Assembly (NCBI GenBank): GCA_019925095.2
Contig: CM034389.1
Location: 24,229,435-24,293,434, forward strand
DNA: 64,000 bases
Source of the DNA: Dendrolimus kikuchii
Taxonomy: Eukaryota > Arthropoda > Insecta > Lepidoptera > Lasiocampidae
Direction: 5' to 3'
Shown: positions 10,705-22,620 of the stretch, piece by piece
Position numbering within the stretch: the stretch's first letter is position 1
Layout of the letters: every line of letters starts with the position of its first letter
Position numbers and translations under genes: made by a program
Notes under the pieces: model-generated
Database searches by the model: none
Told to the model about the DNA's origin: nothing
Seen by the model: the letters and a program-made list of their open reading frames with translations, nothing else

Positions 10705-11889
10705 TGGCCTCCACACGATACAATTATATGACCAATTTGTCTAGAGTGACAATCGAATTGTGTACTGTGGATAGAAATATGAAATCCAAGATCATTGGTT
10801 GGTCAAGACTCGATTCGATTGGGTCCACTCAAATTGGGTGGTGTGGACGCTAGTTGGTCAGTTTGTTGACGTAGTAATCAGCACAGCGGCGTGCAGATCC
10901 AGATCCATCTTCATAAAATTTCTGAAATCGTCTCTGTCCATCTCTTTAACTATATTTACGTGATTCAGTTGCTTTCTTTTTAACCAGCTTCAAAAAGAAG
11001 CAGGTTCTTAATTCGTCTGTATGTTGTTTTTTTTTAGGTTCGTTACTCGATTTCTACGTCAATTGTGAACCGATTTTCAAATTTTTTTAATCGAAAGTTT
11101 AAACTCCCGAATTGGTCCCATTGTCATCATGTCAGGATCTGATGAGTGGATACCAAGGAATTAGAGAAACCCACGAAAAATGATAACAGACTTCGTAACG
11201 CAATATCTCCGTCAATTCGAAATCTATTTTCAATTCTTTCGTTACTCGTATGTCTATAATCCCGAGGTAGTGACATGGTCAGCAAGTCAGGATCTGGTGA
11301 GTTCCAGGGAAATCGAGCGTCAACACCGAATAGTGAGGTAGTAACCTTGTATACGCCTGTCAGTAGTACAATTTATACAGGTGCTTGATATATTATTTCT
11401 AAAGCTATTCAAGTGCTTGCGCAACTAAAACTTTTTTTTTTAACAAAAACACTACTAAACTAAAAGGAAAAAAAATAATATTCAATCGCCTTCTTTCTGC
11501 AACATCTTGAAGTCGGCGCGAAGTAAAACATAAAAATTACTATATTTTGCACATTTGTTGTTGTTTTTTATAGTTTACTTATATTATTTTTTGCTTTTTG
11601 ATCTGAAGTCGGCTTTGTTTTTGTTAAAAAAAATTACTACCATTGTTTAGCTCATAATCTTCTTCTTTTTCTCGTCTATATTTGTTAGTTAAAACTAAAA
11701 TGAACCCAAATTTTTGCTTCTTGTTAAGAGACATTTTGTTTAATATACGAGTAAGCCTGTTCAGCAGAGGCAAAAAAATATAACTAAAATTGGCGTTCTT
11801 CTTTTGTACGTATGGACGGACATTCAGTTTGTAGCCAATTTAATTGGCAAATCTGATTGACAAACAAATCGTATTGTGTGGAACGGGTT
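10705..11889. mobile_element. Possible inverted-repeat transposon with nested repeat L
   Basis: The left TCCACACGATACAATT near 10710 and the inverted right AAATCGTATTGTGTGGA near 11865 match over about 16 bp with two differences. No clear target duplication was found. The interior carries repeat L (10980-11640). Confidence 0.4.
10980..11640 (+). repeat. Dispersed repeat L, copy 1
   Basis: Begins TTTTTAACCAGCTTCAAAAAG and shares ordered blocks with 35856-36330: GATTTCT.CGTCAA, CGAAAG.TT, CAGGATCTGATGA, TTTCTAAAGCTATTCAAGT. Ends near AAGTCGGC. Mostly T-rich; class not assigned. Confidence 0.6.
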
Positions 11890-12786
11890 TAAGGAGTCTA
11901 CGGACGGTGCGGGGTTAAAATGTGTTTGTTGATCATTTTATTATGAAGCACAGAGTATATATACATCTTTGATGTTCATATGGCGCCTTAATATTATTTA
12001 TTCGCACTTACTGTGGTCTTGAAATAACAACAACTCATGTACTTTATGTACATCTTTATGTATTGAATATTGGTTTTCTGTTTAACTATTTTTGCAATTC
12101 TGGGACAAGATGTTTTTACGTCCCAAAGGTTTGCAAGCTTTCAATTGATACATGTAGAGAACAAGAATGAAGAATTACATTCTAATGTTCCTTCTTTGTT
12201 CTAGTTTTTTTGAAGGATTACTGCAAAAAAATTGAATTACTTCTAACATGATAAAGTGATGGTGATGGAGCAAGATTACTTAGAACTTAATCGTACTAAG
12301 ATCATAACTGACTTGAAGATACTTAGGATGTAATATTTATTCGGAAACTGGTTCTGGCTACGTAGCTATAGTTTAGTAACCTTACTATATACATTTCAAC
12401 ATCTCGTATGATTATACATTATGAACCTATAATTAAAAAAAAAAAAGAATATGTATGGTTTAAAATCCAATCTTAGGAGGGTCGTGTTTAGGTGGGGAAA
12501 CATCAGAGGCTGGCATTGGAGATTGCAGCTGGTTCACGTACGTTACATTTAAATTCCAGATTAAAATGAGATTTCGTTTTGGATTCTGTCCGTGGGACGG
12601 GATTTAGAGCGATTCACTTACTCGCTTGAACTCTTATTGTATATAATACACTAATTTAGGGACCCGGTATGAAGGGTGGGTGTGATCTAAAACTGTTCTT
12701 TTTACACCATCCTGATTTAGAAAAAGGCTTCTAAAATCAGCATAATCTATTAACTGCTTTAGTAATAATTCAACGCGTCTGCAGTC
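11890..12786. other. AT-rich DNA, nothing recognised
   Basis: No exon or repeat terminus seen. Confidence 0.5.
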
Positions 12787-13150
12787 AGTGTTGCCACACA
12801 TAAAAAGCGTTGAAGTATCCAAATACGTGTTACCGAGTAAAGGAAATTCGATTATAAAATATTAAGGCATTAGAATACATTCATGATCTATATTATTTAC
12901 TAGAACCTATCTCAAAACACTGGTGTTTTTTTTTGTTCCTAACACGTAATAAAGCGATACATTTAGTTAATGTTGTCACACAACAAAGTGTTGAAGTATT
13001 CCAATATCTGTGTTGCTAGTAATGAAATAGGAATATAAAATATTAAGGTATTCGAATATTTTAACGATAATGGATATTATTTACTACAAGAGATCTAAAT
13101 ATCTATATTAAAATAGTTATTGATGTTTTACGATTCCTAATAATAATATT
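12787..13150 (+). repeat. Diverged tandem duplication, ~185-bp unit
   Basis: TGTTGCCACACATAA at 12787 and TGTTGTCACACAACA at 12972 start two units. These share GTTGAAGTAT.CCAATA, GGAAT..AAAATATTAAGG and TTATTTACTA blocks in the same order. Two units only. Confidence 0.7.
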
Positions 13151-13982
13151 TTTTATATGTCGATTAGCATTTCATTGGCTACGCTCAATGCGTAAAGCGA
13201 TTTCTATTATTCCGGCGACCGCTCAAGATATGTATGTGCCGGAAACTATATTAGTAATTGGTATCTGCTGAGTTAGGCTAATAAACAACTTTAATTATCC
13301 TATAAGTAGACACGAATCTTGTTAATTAACACTCAGTGGGCTGAATCCGGTTTGATTGAATTAAGTATCCAACAAATTAAACTATCAATAATACGATTTG
13401 CATATGTTTACTTTCGGTAGTGCATTATACCGGTTTCCGATTCAATAGTCTCGAGTTAATGTGTATGCAGATTAATGAATAATAAATATTCCGGGATTGG
13501 TAATATAGTCATAAAACAAGGTTTTTAATGTATTTACTAAGTAGTAATGAATAAGGGCTGTTTCTTTTGCTTCTTGCGGTTTTAATTATTACTTGCCATA
13601 GGTATAATGCTCACGTTTTGGCTGATATTAACAATAACACAATTATTTGTGTTATTGTTAATAAATAATTTATAAAATTAATTATTTAAATGGCAATAAA
13701 ACTAATTACGGAACTGCTGTTTTAATTTAATTATTTCTTGATGTAAAATTGCAAAATATGTGATGTAATGCTGAAGGAAGGAGGAGTCTCACGATTGTAG
13801 CTGGAACAAGGACCCTCCACTGTCCTTGTCCTGTCAAAGAATCATGAAATTCGTTATAATAATTTGTAGATAGGCCCCTTTGGTAATTTGGCTTTTCTGA
13901 CATGTATGATCAGAGTCCCAAAGGTAAACAGCTTGCAAACATTTTATTACTTTATATTTATATAGCGTAGATATTTGTGTGA
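13151..13982. other. AT-rich DNA with a small perfect hairpin
   Basis: Contains the inverted repeat at 13628-13661 and otherwise nothing recognised. Confidence 0.5.
13628..13661. repeat. Perfect 15-bp inverted repeat, 4-bp loop
   Basis: TTAACAATAACACAA, loop TTAT, then the exact complement. Confidence 0.8.
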
Positions 13983-14298
13983 TTTTTTTTATTTTATTGC
14001 ATGAGTTCAGCAGACAGGCAGATGGCCCACGTGATGGAAAAAGGTTACCATCGTCTATAGACATTTGCAACACCAATGGTACTACAAATGCGCCGCTGCT
14101 CTCTTAAGGGAGACTGGAATCTGATCACTAATGCCGGAACACAACTCAAGGTTGTTATGGCGACAAACTTTAGACCAGGGGTGGTAGCCATCCAGTCGGG
14201 CAAATGCCCTACCACCTGGCTGTGGGTTGTTTTGTCGCCTCTTACGACAGGCCGCCCGGCTGTAGGAAATTGTATTCTTTCTCCGTTCCTGCACGGAT
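13983..14298 (-). repeat. SL element, full length
   Basis: Antisense copy, from the poly(T)/ATTGCA tail to GCACGGAT. The tail has ATTGCATGAG where most copies have ATTGCAGGAG. Confidence 0.9.
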
Positions 14299-14728
14299 AA
14301 GATGATATCTATGGATATGTAACTATTTAAGTACCTATCTTAATATTTTATTATGTATAATTAATTTTATAACTAGCATTAAACCACTTCTCAAGTTCTC
14401 GTGCATTTTACTATACTTGATATGAAAAAAAACTGTATTTAATTTTTAGTTTTTTTTTATAAGTGACTCAACAGATTAAAAGAGCTAGGACGGGATATTA
14501 TTCTTCCGCGAATGAGGTAGTTTCTGCCTAACACGGATTAATTTTACGCGAACTAAGATGCGTGTACATTCTTATAGTTGAGCTGTTCTAAGAAGCCCCA
14601 TAAGTGTCATATAAATCCTGATGAGCTAACTGTGCAACAGTATCAAAATAATTTGTATCAAACTAGAACACCATAATTTGCTTATTTCTTTAGAAACGTA
14701 ACACACGACATTGTTATGTTTGACAACA
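14299..14728. other. AT-rich DNA, nothing recognised
   Basis: No feature supported. Confidence 0.5.
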
Positions 14729-14740
14729 TTTTTTTTCTTA

Positions 14741-15071
14741 CATACATACATAACTTCACGACAGTTCCCTTCCGGGGTAGGCACGAGCAACAGAGCGCCA
14801 TTCAGGCTTATTCTTACACACCTCACTTGCTTCTTTGACATTCATAACTCTTGTCATGCACGCTCGTCTGTTCGTAAGGCTCCTGACATCACCTTCTGCT
14901 AGTACACGATCAATTTGATCATGGAAGGCGTGTCGTGGCCTTCCACGACTTCTGCATCCATCCACTTTTGCATTGTATATCTGTTTAGTCATTCTTTCCA
15001 CATGCCCGAACCACCGGAGCATTCCTTTCCTTACCCTCACCCCGACAGTCTCTTTCAGACCTTTCTCTTTC
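14741..15071 (-). mobile_element. LINE-C 3' end, 331 bp
   Basis: Carries the same [12 protein letters not shown] to RGRPRHAFHDQIDR coding block as the 8587 copy, but with a 12-bp internal deletion just after ERM. The 3' (ATGT)n tail is the CATACATACATA run at 14741. A 12-bp duplication, TTTTTTTTCTTA, lies at 14729-14740 and 15072-15083. Confidence 0.85.
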
Positions 15072-15083
15072 TTTTTTTTCTTA

Positions 15084-15362
15084 AATAGTGATAACTTCTG
15101 AATATTGATGGTGTAATCGAAAAATTAAAACTTAAATCGAAATTAAGTTATGCATATTTTATACATTTTGAAGATAAAAAAGGCAACGAAACGTAAAATA
15201 TGTTTGTTAAAATAATAAATATGTAGTTTTATTTTAATCAATTCGGTAATGTATGACTTCCTACATCGTTTCCAATTTTTATTTGTACCATCCTTGATAG
15301 TTCACGTAACTAATAAAATCAATTTGATAGATTTCAAATGAGATTTTATAAAACAGCTATGC
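15084..15362. other. AT-rich DNA, nothing recognised
   Basis: No feature supported. Confidence 0.5.
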
Positions 15363-15364
15363 TA

Positions 15365-16646
15365 CGAAGGTGAATCAAAAAGTTCTTGGAATCAACATTA
15401 AAAAGTGCAAAAATTTGAATAAAAATATTTTATTTTTCTACATAATCTCCATCCAATGTTTTAGAATAACGCGTTTCTAACTTCCTTATTCTTTGCAAAA
15501 AAACAAAAGTTTTTCTTTAGTCTCAAAAACTCCTGTTCGGTAACCATAACCGCGTCAATATCGTGAAGTTTAGTTCCATGAGTTTCCTATTTTAATTTTG
15601 GGAATAAGTGAAAATCACTTGGGGCTAAGTCCGGAGAACATGGTGGGTGGTCAAGGAGATTGAAGCCAGCACAGCAGATTGCGTCGAACGCACATTCAGA
15701 TCGATGAGCGGGAGCGTTATCTAGAAGAAACAACACGCCCAACGACAGTTTTCCATTAAGTTTTTCTTTAATAGCTTCATGCACTTCCGGAATTAAATTT
15801 GTATAATAGGATCCAGCAATCATCGCCAGACGATTACTGGACCCTATTATGCATATAAGGAATAAAAAGGGTTCTTCCACTATCGCAAAACACTGAGGTT
15901 ATAACTTTGTCAGCGGTAGGGACAACTCGAAATTTCTTAATGGATGGAGAGGATGGTCCTTTCCAAGACATGCTTTGTCTCTTAGTTTCAGGATCCAAAT
16001 GGTGGACCTACGTTTCATTCATGATGACAAGGCGACGGCAAAAATCATCCGAATCACGCTGGAACATTTCGAGATTACGTTTAAAAATTCCCAAACATGC
16101 TTTTTGTGTTCATCGGTTAACATTCGTAGCACCCATCTTGCCACCGCTTATTGAACCCCAGTGAATCAATAAAAATGGATCGAACGCTACCAAAAGTTTT
16201 CTTTAGGATCTCAGCTATATATCTTATAGTTATTCCTTTATCTTCCAAAACCAGATTCTCAACCTTTTAGACATTTTCTTCCGTAACGGACGTTGAAGGC
16301 AGCCTTTACAGCTTAATCTACCTCTTTTAAATTCGGCCATCTAGTACGCAACCGTAGAATAGAGTACAACATCATCCCCTAATGTCTGCTGAATGTCCGA
16401 AAAATTTCTTTCGTAGACATTTTTTTAAGCTGAGATATTTTGTCACCGCACGTAACTGACTTTTATCCATAATTTTGCGTTTTTAGCAACTCGTCGGACA
16501 AATCTTTTTATTACGTGCTAACGAATTAACAAAAACAAGTGCCAATTGGCATAAATATTGTGTGATAGACACTTTTTAATTTGAACATCGAACTTCTCCC
16601 AAAAAGGTTTTATATATATGCATTTCTAAAAACTTTTTGATTCACC
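15365..16646 (-). mobile_element. mariner-type transposon, inactivated, ~1.28 kb
   Basis: The inverted ends AGGTGAATCAAAAAGTT at 15368 and AACTTTTTGATTCACC at 16631 are about 1.28 kb apart, the usual mariner size. TA lies outside both ends (15363-15364, 16647-16648). The transposase gene runs on the minus strand, starting MDKSQLRAVTKYL at about 16472 and broken by several stops and frameshifts. The outermost bases of the two ends do not match fully. Confidence 0.88.
15587..15880 (-). pseudogene. mariner transposase C-terminal part
   Basis: About 97 open codons of the catalytic C-terminus. The motif FLLDNAPAHRS carries the second catalytic Asp, and HPPCSPDLAPSDFHLFPKLK carries the third. Exactly 34 residues separate the two, the DD34D spacing of mariner. 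The usual Tyr of the HPPYSPDLAP motif is Cys here. The frame stops straight after PKLK, and the N-terminal half toward 16470 is split by stops. Not an active gene. Confidence 0.9.
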
Positions 16647-16648
16647 TA

Positions 16649-17340
16649 CTGTGTGTACTAGTGATGAATAAAAAAATATACAGAAACAAAACCATACCTT
16701 GCTCATGTTGAAAAAATATTTACACTTTAATAAATATAAATATAATATTCTTGGAGGATGTTTTTCCGAGGCCTAGCAAATGCGTTGATAAACCCTCGCC
16801 ATTTTTAAGCAATAAATCCAAAGTGCTTATCCCGAGAGCGCTGCTAAAACAGGTTTCAAGTAGTTTGTTATATGAAGTACACTTTCTGTTCTAAGAATTT
16901 AATTCAATACTTATTCTTAGTCTAGCCTCAGGCAAATCTATATCTAGACTAGGTCTAGGACTATCACGATGAGGTTTCTCTCTTCGCGTTGAACTTAAAT
17001 ATTTCTCCAAAATGTACAAGGGAAGTTGGACCTAATTGTATTATAGATTGGTTAAACGGAGATATTGTTTTTGCTTGTATAAATGCAGCCGGCAACGGGT
17101 ACCTGCTCACTCACCTTGACCGCGCGTGGTGTCCTCTCACTTATAGGACGATCATAGATGTCTTCAGTTCGTTTAAATACTCTAAACCAATACCACGCTA
17201 AGATATTATTAAACTATCGTTTTTTTAAATTAACGATTCAGTATAAACGGTTTATGGATTCGACTATTTACCTTATTATTTAATTAGGTTTTAAGCTCAC
17301 TTTTAGGCCACCTCTTCAGTAATTGCGACTATTGAAAAGT
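16649..17340. other. AT-rich DNA, nothing recognised
   Basis: No feature supported. Confidence 0.5.
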
Positions 17341-17580
17341 AGCAGATTTTACGTGGTAGAGCGGAGAATCATTATCTTGATAAGAGCTCTCTCATAGAAT
17401 ATTGGCGTGAAATGGTTAGCCTTGAGCTAACTAGCTAACTAATCGTGTTACGTGTGATGAGAGTTCCGAAGACCCACTTCCTCCTCCCCTTGTCTCTTCT
17501 TTGCTAAAACATCCTTTTATTCTCATATCATACCCCATGCCCTGTATCCTATGTCTCCTATCTGATCCCCTGATCTCATC
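17341..17580 (+). repeat. Dispersed repeat M, copy 1
   Basis: Collinear with 60060-60300: GAATCATTATCTTGA, GTGAAA.GGTTAG.CTTGAGCTA and a C/T-rich stretch with CTGATCC/CTCATC. Followed by a LINE-D end here and an R1L UTR fragment there. Confidence 0.55.
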
Positions 17581-17584
17581 CGCC

Positions 17585-17745
17585 TAGTATTATTAGTCAG
17601 CCAATCACAGTCTGGACATAGACCTCCCCAAGTTAGCGCTTTCCTCATCCAGCGCCTAGCGGCGACCTTGCGCGGGTCGTTTGTCTATCGGGCTGGAGGG
17701 CGTACGACACTACGTTTACCGAGACGCGATTGCTACTCCAGGACT
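17585..17745 (-). pseudogene. LINE-D C-terminal remnant
   Basis: The complement of CAAGGTCGCC..TAGGCGCTGGATGAGG and CTTGGGGAGG.CTA matches the 18590-18935 LINE-D copy. Frames are broken. Confidence 0.65.
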
Positions 17746-17800
17746 CGTCTGCTCACATTCTTCTTCTTCTGCATTCTTATTATTCCATCCAAAAGGCTGC

Positions 17801-17904
17801 CAATGCGTTGGCTTCGCCACTTGTTTTGCAAACGCCTATAGGCGACGTTAACCAATTTCCATCAGCTGGGTTGTTTGCCTGTTTATCAGCTTTGCAATAA
17901 AAAG
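17801..17904 (+). repeat. SL/LINE-F 3' tail fragment
   Basis: Only the last ~100 bp of the SL consensus are present (TTTGCAAACGCCTATAGGCGA to TTGCAATAAAAAG). It could come from SL or LINE-F, which share this end. Confidence 0.7.
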
Positions 17905-18589
17905 ATCTTAATGTTATCCGCTCATCAAGATAATGTTATTTTCAATAGTAATGTTTTTGAAACGAATGCCCTAAAGTATACATTTTATAGCGCGGCTTAT
18001 GGTCCTCAAAAAAAAACCAGACTCACTCATCATAATCAAATCGCAAACATTTTGAAAAGAGATCAGGTAAAAAGCACCTCCAATAAACGTGCATGTATTA
18101 GGAGAGATAAAGCGAAAGGCGTGTGCCAAGATTGTAGTAAAAGAAGACCCGTCTTTGCCCCCCTTAGGAAAGCAGGCGTGATAGTTAATATATATTTAGT
18201 TAATCTGTGTATTTTTGTCTTGTCCGTAGAATACTTATTTAAATAAGTAGGTAGATTTGGACATCTCTAAACCGATGCTGTTATGAATTAATCATTGTAT
18301 AAATGTTATATGTTATGATATTGTTCATAGTAGTCGGGGTTCGAGACGATGAATTTTAAATTTTGATTTGGGTAGTCGCGTCAAAACGTTTTTCAGAATC
18401 TCATTTCCTCGTGTCACTGTATACAAAATAACTAATTTAAATTGAGTAGGGTTTTGGTTTGACTGCCACACGTATTCAATATAATTTAAGTAGCAAAGGT
18501 ATAAACAATTCTTAAGAAAAATTAAGGCAACTCTAAGGAGCATAATATCGCTTGTCTGGATGACGAGGGTATTATGTAAAGAAACATTT
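17905..18589. other. AT-rich DNA, nothing recognised
   Basis: An ORF of about 120 codons at 17875-18246 begins inside the SL tail and shows no recognisable domain, so it is not called. Confidence 0.5.
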
Positions 18590-18935
18590 TAAATTTATTA
18601 ATAAAGCCCTGACTGTCCTGACTTATGGGCCCGAGATGTGGACACTGACGGCGGGATTGGTCCCCAAGTTCCAAATCGCTCAACGGGCGATGGACCAAGC
18701 TATGTTGGGTGTTTCTCTTATGACTAGAACTAGAAATGAGGATATCCATAAGAGGACCAAATTAAGTCACGTCTGCCGCAGGACCAATGGCCGATGAAGC
18801 AGACGGCCCGATGGACCGACGAGCTGTGCAAGGTCGCCGGTAGGCGCTGGATGAGGAAGTCAGAGGACGAGTGGCGCCTACTTGGGGAGGCCTACGTCCA
18901 GTAGTGGAGTGCGATTGGCTGACGACGACGAATAA
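18590..18935 (+). pseudogene. LINE-D C-terminal remnant
   Basis: One frame reads LTYGPEMWTLTAGLVPKFQ, then AQRAMDQAMLGVSLMTRTRN. After a frameshift it reads ARWTDELCKVAGRRWMRK and ends ...LLGEAYVQ-stop. This order is common at the C-terminus of RTE-like insect LINEs. Truncated at both ends and frameshifted near 18790. Confidence 0.8.
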
Positions 18936-19189
18936 AGCCCTACAAAAATGTGCAAAGTACTAATTAAACTGATCGTATAAATTTATGACAGAATAATAAG
19001 TTTATAAAAATTATAGATTAGTTTAACAATTTAACTAATAATTGACATAATTAATACCTTGTTCATCCAGACCACTTATATATATTTAATTGTTATTTAT
19101 TAACTTGGATATGTCCGCAATTTGGTCCACGTTAGATAAGTAGCAAAGACCATACTTGTTTTACACAGAGTTTTTTGCTACCTGGACAC

Positions 19190-19379
19190 TTTAAACTGCT
19201 CCCACGAAAATTCCCGTGGGATTCCCGGGATCACAAGTAAAGCAGATTTTAATTCCGGAAATTTGCTGTTGATCAACGAAAACTGCTTCGGAATCGGCCC
19301 AGTAGTTTTTGCGTGAATCCTAAACACAAGAAATATAAAAAATAAAAGCTACACTTTTACGATTTTATAATATTATAGA
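19190..19379 (-). mobile_element. Helitron 5' fragment
   Basis: On the minus strand it starts A|TCTATAATATTATAAAAT at 19379. The 3' CTAG end is missing, so the left side is truncated. Confidence 0.5.
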
Positions 19380-19799
19380 TATAAATTAATTAAAGATTTT
19401 CTTTAACAATCTGTTACCAACTGACTTTATGTTCAACATGCGCCTAGTGAAAAGTACAGAAAATGCACGTGTTAGAACATATTAAACGATGTTCTTGTAA
19501 AAATATACGAATATATTCTGCAACTTTGATACAGACTCGCAAGAAACATACATATTTGTAATTCAAATAAATCATCTTTTTATAAGCATTGCGTCGGAAT
19601 GATAGTTTATTCAATTTGTGCCAATATACCGTCCAGCGGTCAAATTATGATTCATTACCACGATATTCTTTAGGCTGTTACTGTCGTCGCTTTGCTGATG
19701 TGATTGTACGTGCGTGCTGGGTTTACTTTCATTGAATATTATCTGCTACAGGTTAAGATATTGTCTTACAATTCTGCTAGGGTTCGCGGTGCAGTTAGG

Positions 19800-20299
19800 C
19801 TATGTACCCGTGGCCCGGGAATAAGGGCGAAGGGCGAAGATGCGGTGGAACTAAACCTCTGTTGGTGAACTGGGTCACTCTGCTTCCCGGGGTGACTCAG
19901 GCCTTGATGCGCGCATGGACATGGGTGTAACTACGTTAGAAAACTCATTTTCTTACAACTCAAGCGCGGGCACATGGGAGGTAGGTTCAGGTTTAGTGGT
20001 GTAGTTGAGAACGTCTGTATCGGAGTCCCACACGAGCCGTGCGGCGTTTAATCTCGCCGCGTAAAGTGGAACCCCCACAAGGGGCTCGGTATTGTACGAA
20101 ATATAATACCCTGCTTCAAAAAAAACAGACAAAAAAAGGCGAAGGACGGAATGCCGAGAGGTTTTAGTGGGCATCACCGACTCGGCTGGCAAATGCACTT
20201 GCTTTCGATGCTAGTACCATTAAACTGTGACGAATCCCACACTCCCCTATCCACCGCGTCTACACCACGGTGGATAGTCCTTAAAAGGATTTCCCCTCG
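19800..20299 (+). mobile_element. R1L 3' UTR fragment, plus orientation
   Basis: GC-rich. GAAGGACGGAATGCC, GAGGTTTTAGTGGGCATC and AAAAGGATTTCCCCTC are the sense forms of the UTR blocks in R1L copies A and B. It stops at the last conserved block without a poly(A). Extent on the left is uncertain. Confidence 0.6.
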
Positions 20300-20325
20300 G
20301 TAAGCAAATGGATTGTGTTCAATAT

Positions 20326-20802
20326 TGTTACGACCGAGGTGCCGAGAAAGGCAAATTCACACCTGCGTCTGTAGAAACACCTTTTATTACCTTTTCGGCA
20401 TTTGGAGTTCTTTTGTTTACTTTGTGTTTAAAACTTGTGACTAGAAAAAACAGTCCATTGCTTATTGTAATCTTTTATGACAGTCATTAGCCAGGTGTGA
20501 TTCTAGGAAATTCGGTCACGCGGCCGAGCAGACGTATTGGATCCGGGCAGTATAAAGCAATACCTCGATTGATGGACGAGGCAGTCGAGCGAAAACCACA
20601 AGCGGAGCAAGACTTGTGTACACGGTATTCGGTAATAGTTTACCGAATGTACATTCGGTAAACTATTAAGTGACGGACTTGCGCGTGTTATTGAATCGTG
20701 CTTTACGTTTGGATTGGTTGTGTTCAGTTATATTTGTATAGTTCTAATAAATTTTATAGTAATTCCAACGGCATTTTAATTCGAGTCCTGCAACTCGTAA
20801 CA
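20326..20802 (+). mobile_element. Solo LTR 1 of an LTR retrotransposon
   Basis: Begins TGTTACGACC and ends CTCGTAACA, with 4-bp ATAT on both sides (20322-20325, 20803-20806). A TATA box (TATAAAG, 20551-20557) is followed about 31 bp later by an initiator-like GCAGTC at 20581. AATAAA near 20746 could serve as the poly(A) signal. It contains a perfect 36-bp palindrome at 20633-20668 that is absent from LTR 2. No internal gag or pol lies beside it. The 4-bp duplication and TGT...ACA ends fit a Gypsy-type element. Confidence 0.85.
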
Positions 20803-20806
20803 ATAT

Positions 20807-21201
20807 ATATACTCGCTCGGCTTATTACGACTTATAACAAAAAATAAATCAAAGATATTAGAGAAATTAGGATGACATTTTAAATGTTTATTAGGTACCA
20901 TAACTATCAAACAAGCGCCTCTATAGTTTTATGTATGCATAATATGTATTTGTGCATAACATTTATGAATATTATAAATATAAATATCTTTATCTTATTT
21001 TAAACGTAGTTAATAATTTAATACTTGTATATTATTATTTTTTAGTTATTAATATACTATATATACTATATGATAATAAGTAAATTAATTTTATATCAGA
21101 GCATATCATGAACTCGTTATAGCGGTTTTGCTTTTATACAAAAAACATCGTAAAGTATCCAGTAATGTGCGAACATCATATTAAACGGAGTTTATTGTCT
21201 A
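20807..21201. other. AT-rich DNA, nothing recognised
   Basis: Very AT-rich with TATATACTATATGATA-like runs. Confidence 0.5.
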
Positions 21202-21434
21202 TTTTTGTTTATTACATGAGTTTAGCAGACAGGCAGACGGCCCACTTGATGGAAAGCGGTTACCATCGCCTATGCACATTTGCAACACCAAAGGCTACAA
21301 ATGCGCTGCTGCTCTCTTAAGGGAGACTGGAAGCTGGTCACCAATGCCGGAACACAACTCAGGGTTGTTATGACGGCATACTCTAGACCAGGAGTGGTAG
21401 CAAATACCCTACCACCTGGCTGTGGGTTGTTTTC
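21202..21434 (-). repeat. SL element, 5'-truncated
   Basis: Tail end at TTTTTGTTTATTACATGAG. It lacks the first ~80 bp of the consensus and has a small deletion before GTAGCAAATACCC. Confidence 0.85.
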
Positions 21435-21566
21435 TATGCGATAAATATTGTAAGCTGTTGGATATGTAATAAATAAACAGTAATCCAAAAGTATGGACGT
21501 GTCCAAGCACGAACGATTTTATCGGATATCGATTATATGTAACTTCTAGTCATCGTTATATTTCAA

Positions 21567-22274
21567 CTAGTTTTCCCTGAGCTACGCCGCGTGAAAAACC
21601 CTAGGTAGTAGTAGCTTTATGTTACGTACATAACAATTTATTAGGTGTTTTATATATATAAACGTTCAATACTTAAGTTTCTTGTTAAATTCACTACAAT
21701 TACAAAGAAACTAAGTCAATATAGTATACAGAACTGCACAGCAAAACATAAAGAAAAGTCGGAGCCAACCTGATTTGACATATCACCTAATACGTAATTA
21801 ATGACATGTGGGCAATATGACAACGTATTTCTTATTGAATTACAACGATGGTTGTCTATATCGCGATTGCAGCGCCATCTAATCTAAAATGTATTTAAGT
21901 GTTAACTCGGGCTATAAGCCAGCACTATGTTAAGGTTTAATTAATATACGTTCAGTAGTTACCAAAATAGATGCGATTGCAGTGCTATCTTCTTCGCTAT
22001 TTTCGTCTCTTTCTACCAGGGAAATGACGTAATTTATAGGGATAATAAGTATTCTAAATTGCGCCCCGTGATATAAGTTAGGTCCGTTTCGAATTTCATT
22101 TAAATCCGTCCCGTAGTTTGAACGTAATGCTCTCTAACAGACAGATGGACAGACAAAAAATCTGAAAATTGCATTTTCGGAACCTCCTCGTTCGAAACAT
22201 CCCCCGTGATCTTTTTCGCATTTTTAAACGCAATGTACAAACTCGAACTACTTACAGATTTCATTTAGTATAGA
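21567..22274 (-). mobile_element. Helitron, ~708 bp
   Basis: On the minus strand A|TCTATACTAAATGAAATC starts at 22274 and the end is CAGGGAAAACTAG|T at 21567. The interior is shared with 41165-41641 (opposite orientation) and 59215-59600: CTTGTTAAATTCACTACAAT, AACCTGATTTGA and GCGATTGCAGC blocks. Confidence 0.7.
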
Positions 22275-22448
22275 TAGAAACTTACATATATAACCTTCAA
22301 AAAATTGTTCTACAGTGGAACTTAATTTGAACAAAAACTGTCTTTAGTAAATAGCTTTCCATTAAAATGATTGAAATAACGATTAAATGTATCCTATATT
22401 AATTTCCATTATCAAAAGGAAACTTGATTATCAGTGCATTCGTTAGCC

Positions 22449-22620
22449 TTTTTTTATTGCAGGAGTGCAGCAGACAGGCAGACGGTCCACTTTATAGAAA
22501 GCGGTTACCATCGCCTAGAGACATTTACAACATCAAAGGTGGTACAAATGCGCTGCTACTCTCTTTTAAGGTCACTGGAACCTGGTCACTGATGCCGGAA
22601 CACATCTCAAGGTTGTTAAG
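22449..22620 (-). repeat. SL element, 5'-truncated
   Basis: From the poly(T)/ATTGCAGGAG tail to CTCAAGGTTGTTA; about 170 bp remain. Confidence 0.85.

Noticed and set aside
10980..11640. Coding gene in the T-rich region
   Set aside because: It is a dispersed repeat also found at 35856-36330, with no open frame.
18325..18543. Small minus-strand ORF as a gene
   Set aside because: 72 codons in AT-rich DNA, no motif or conserved neighbour.
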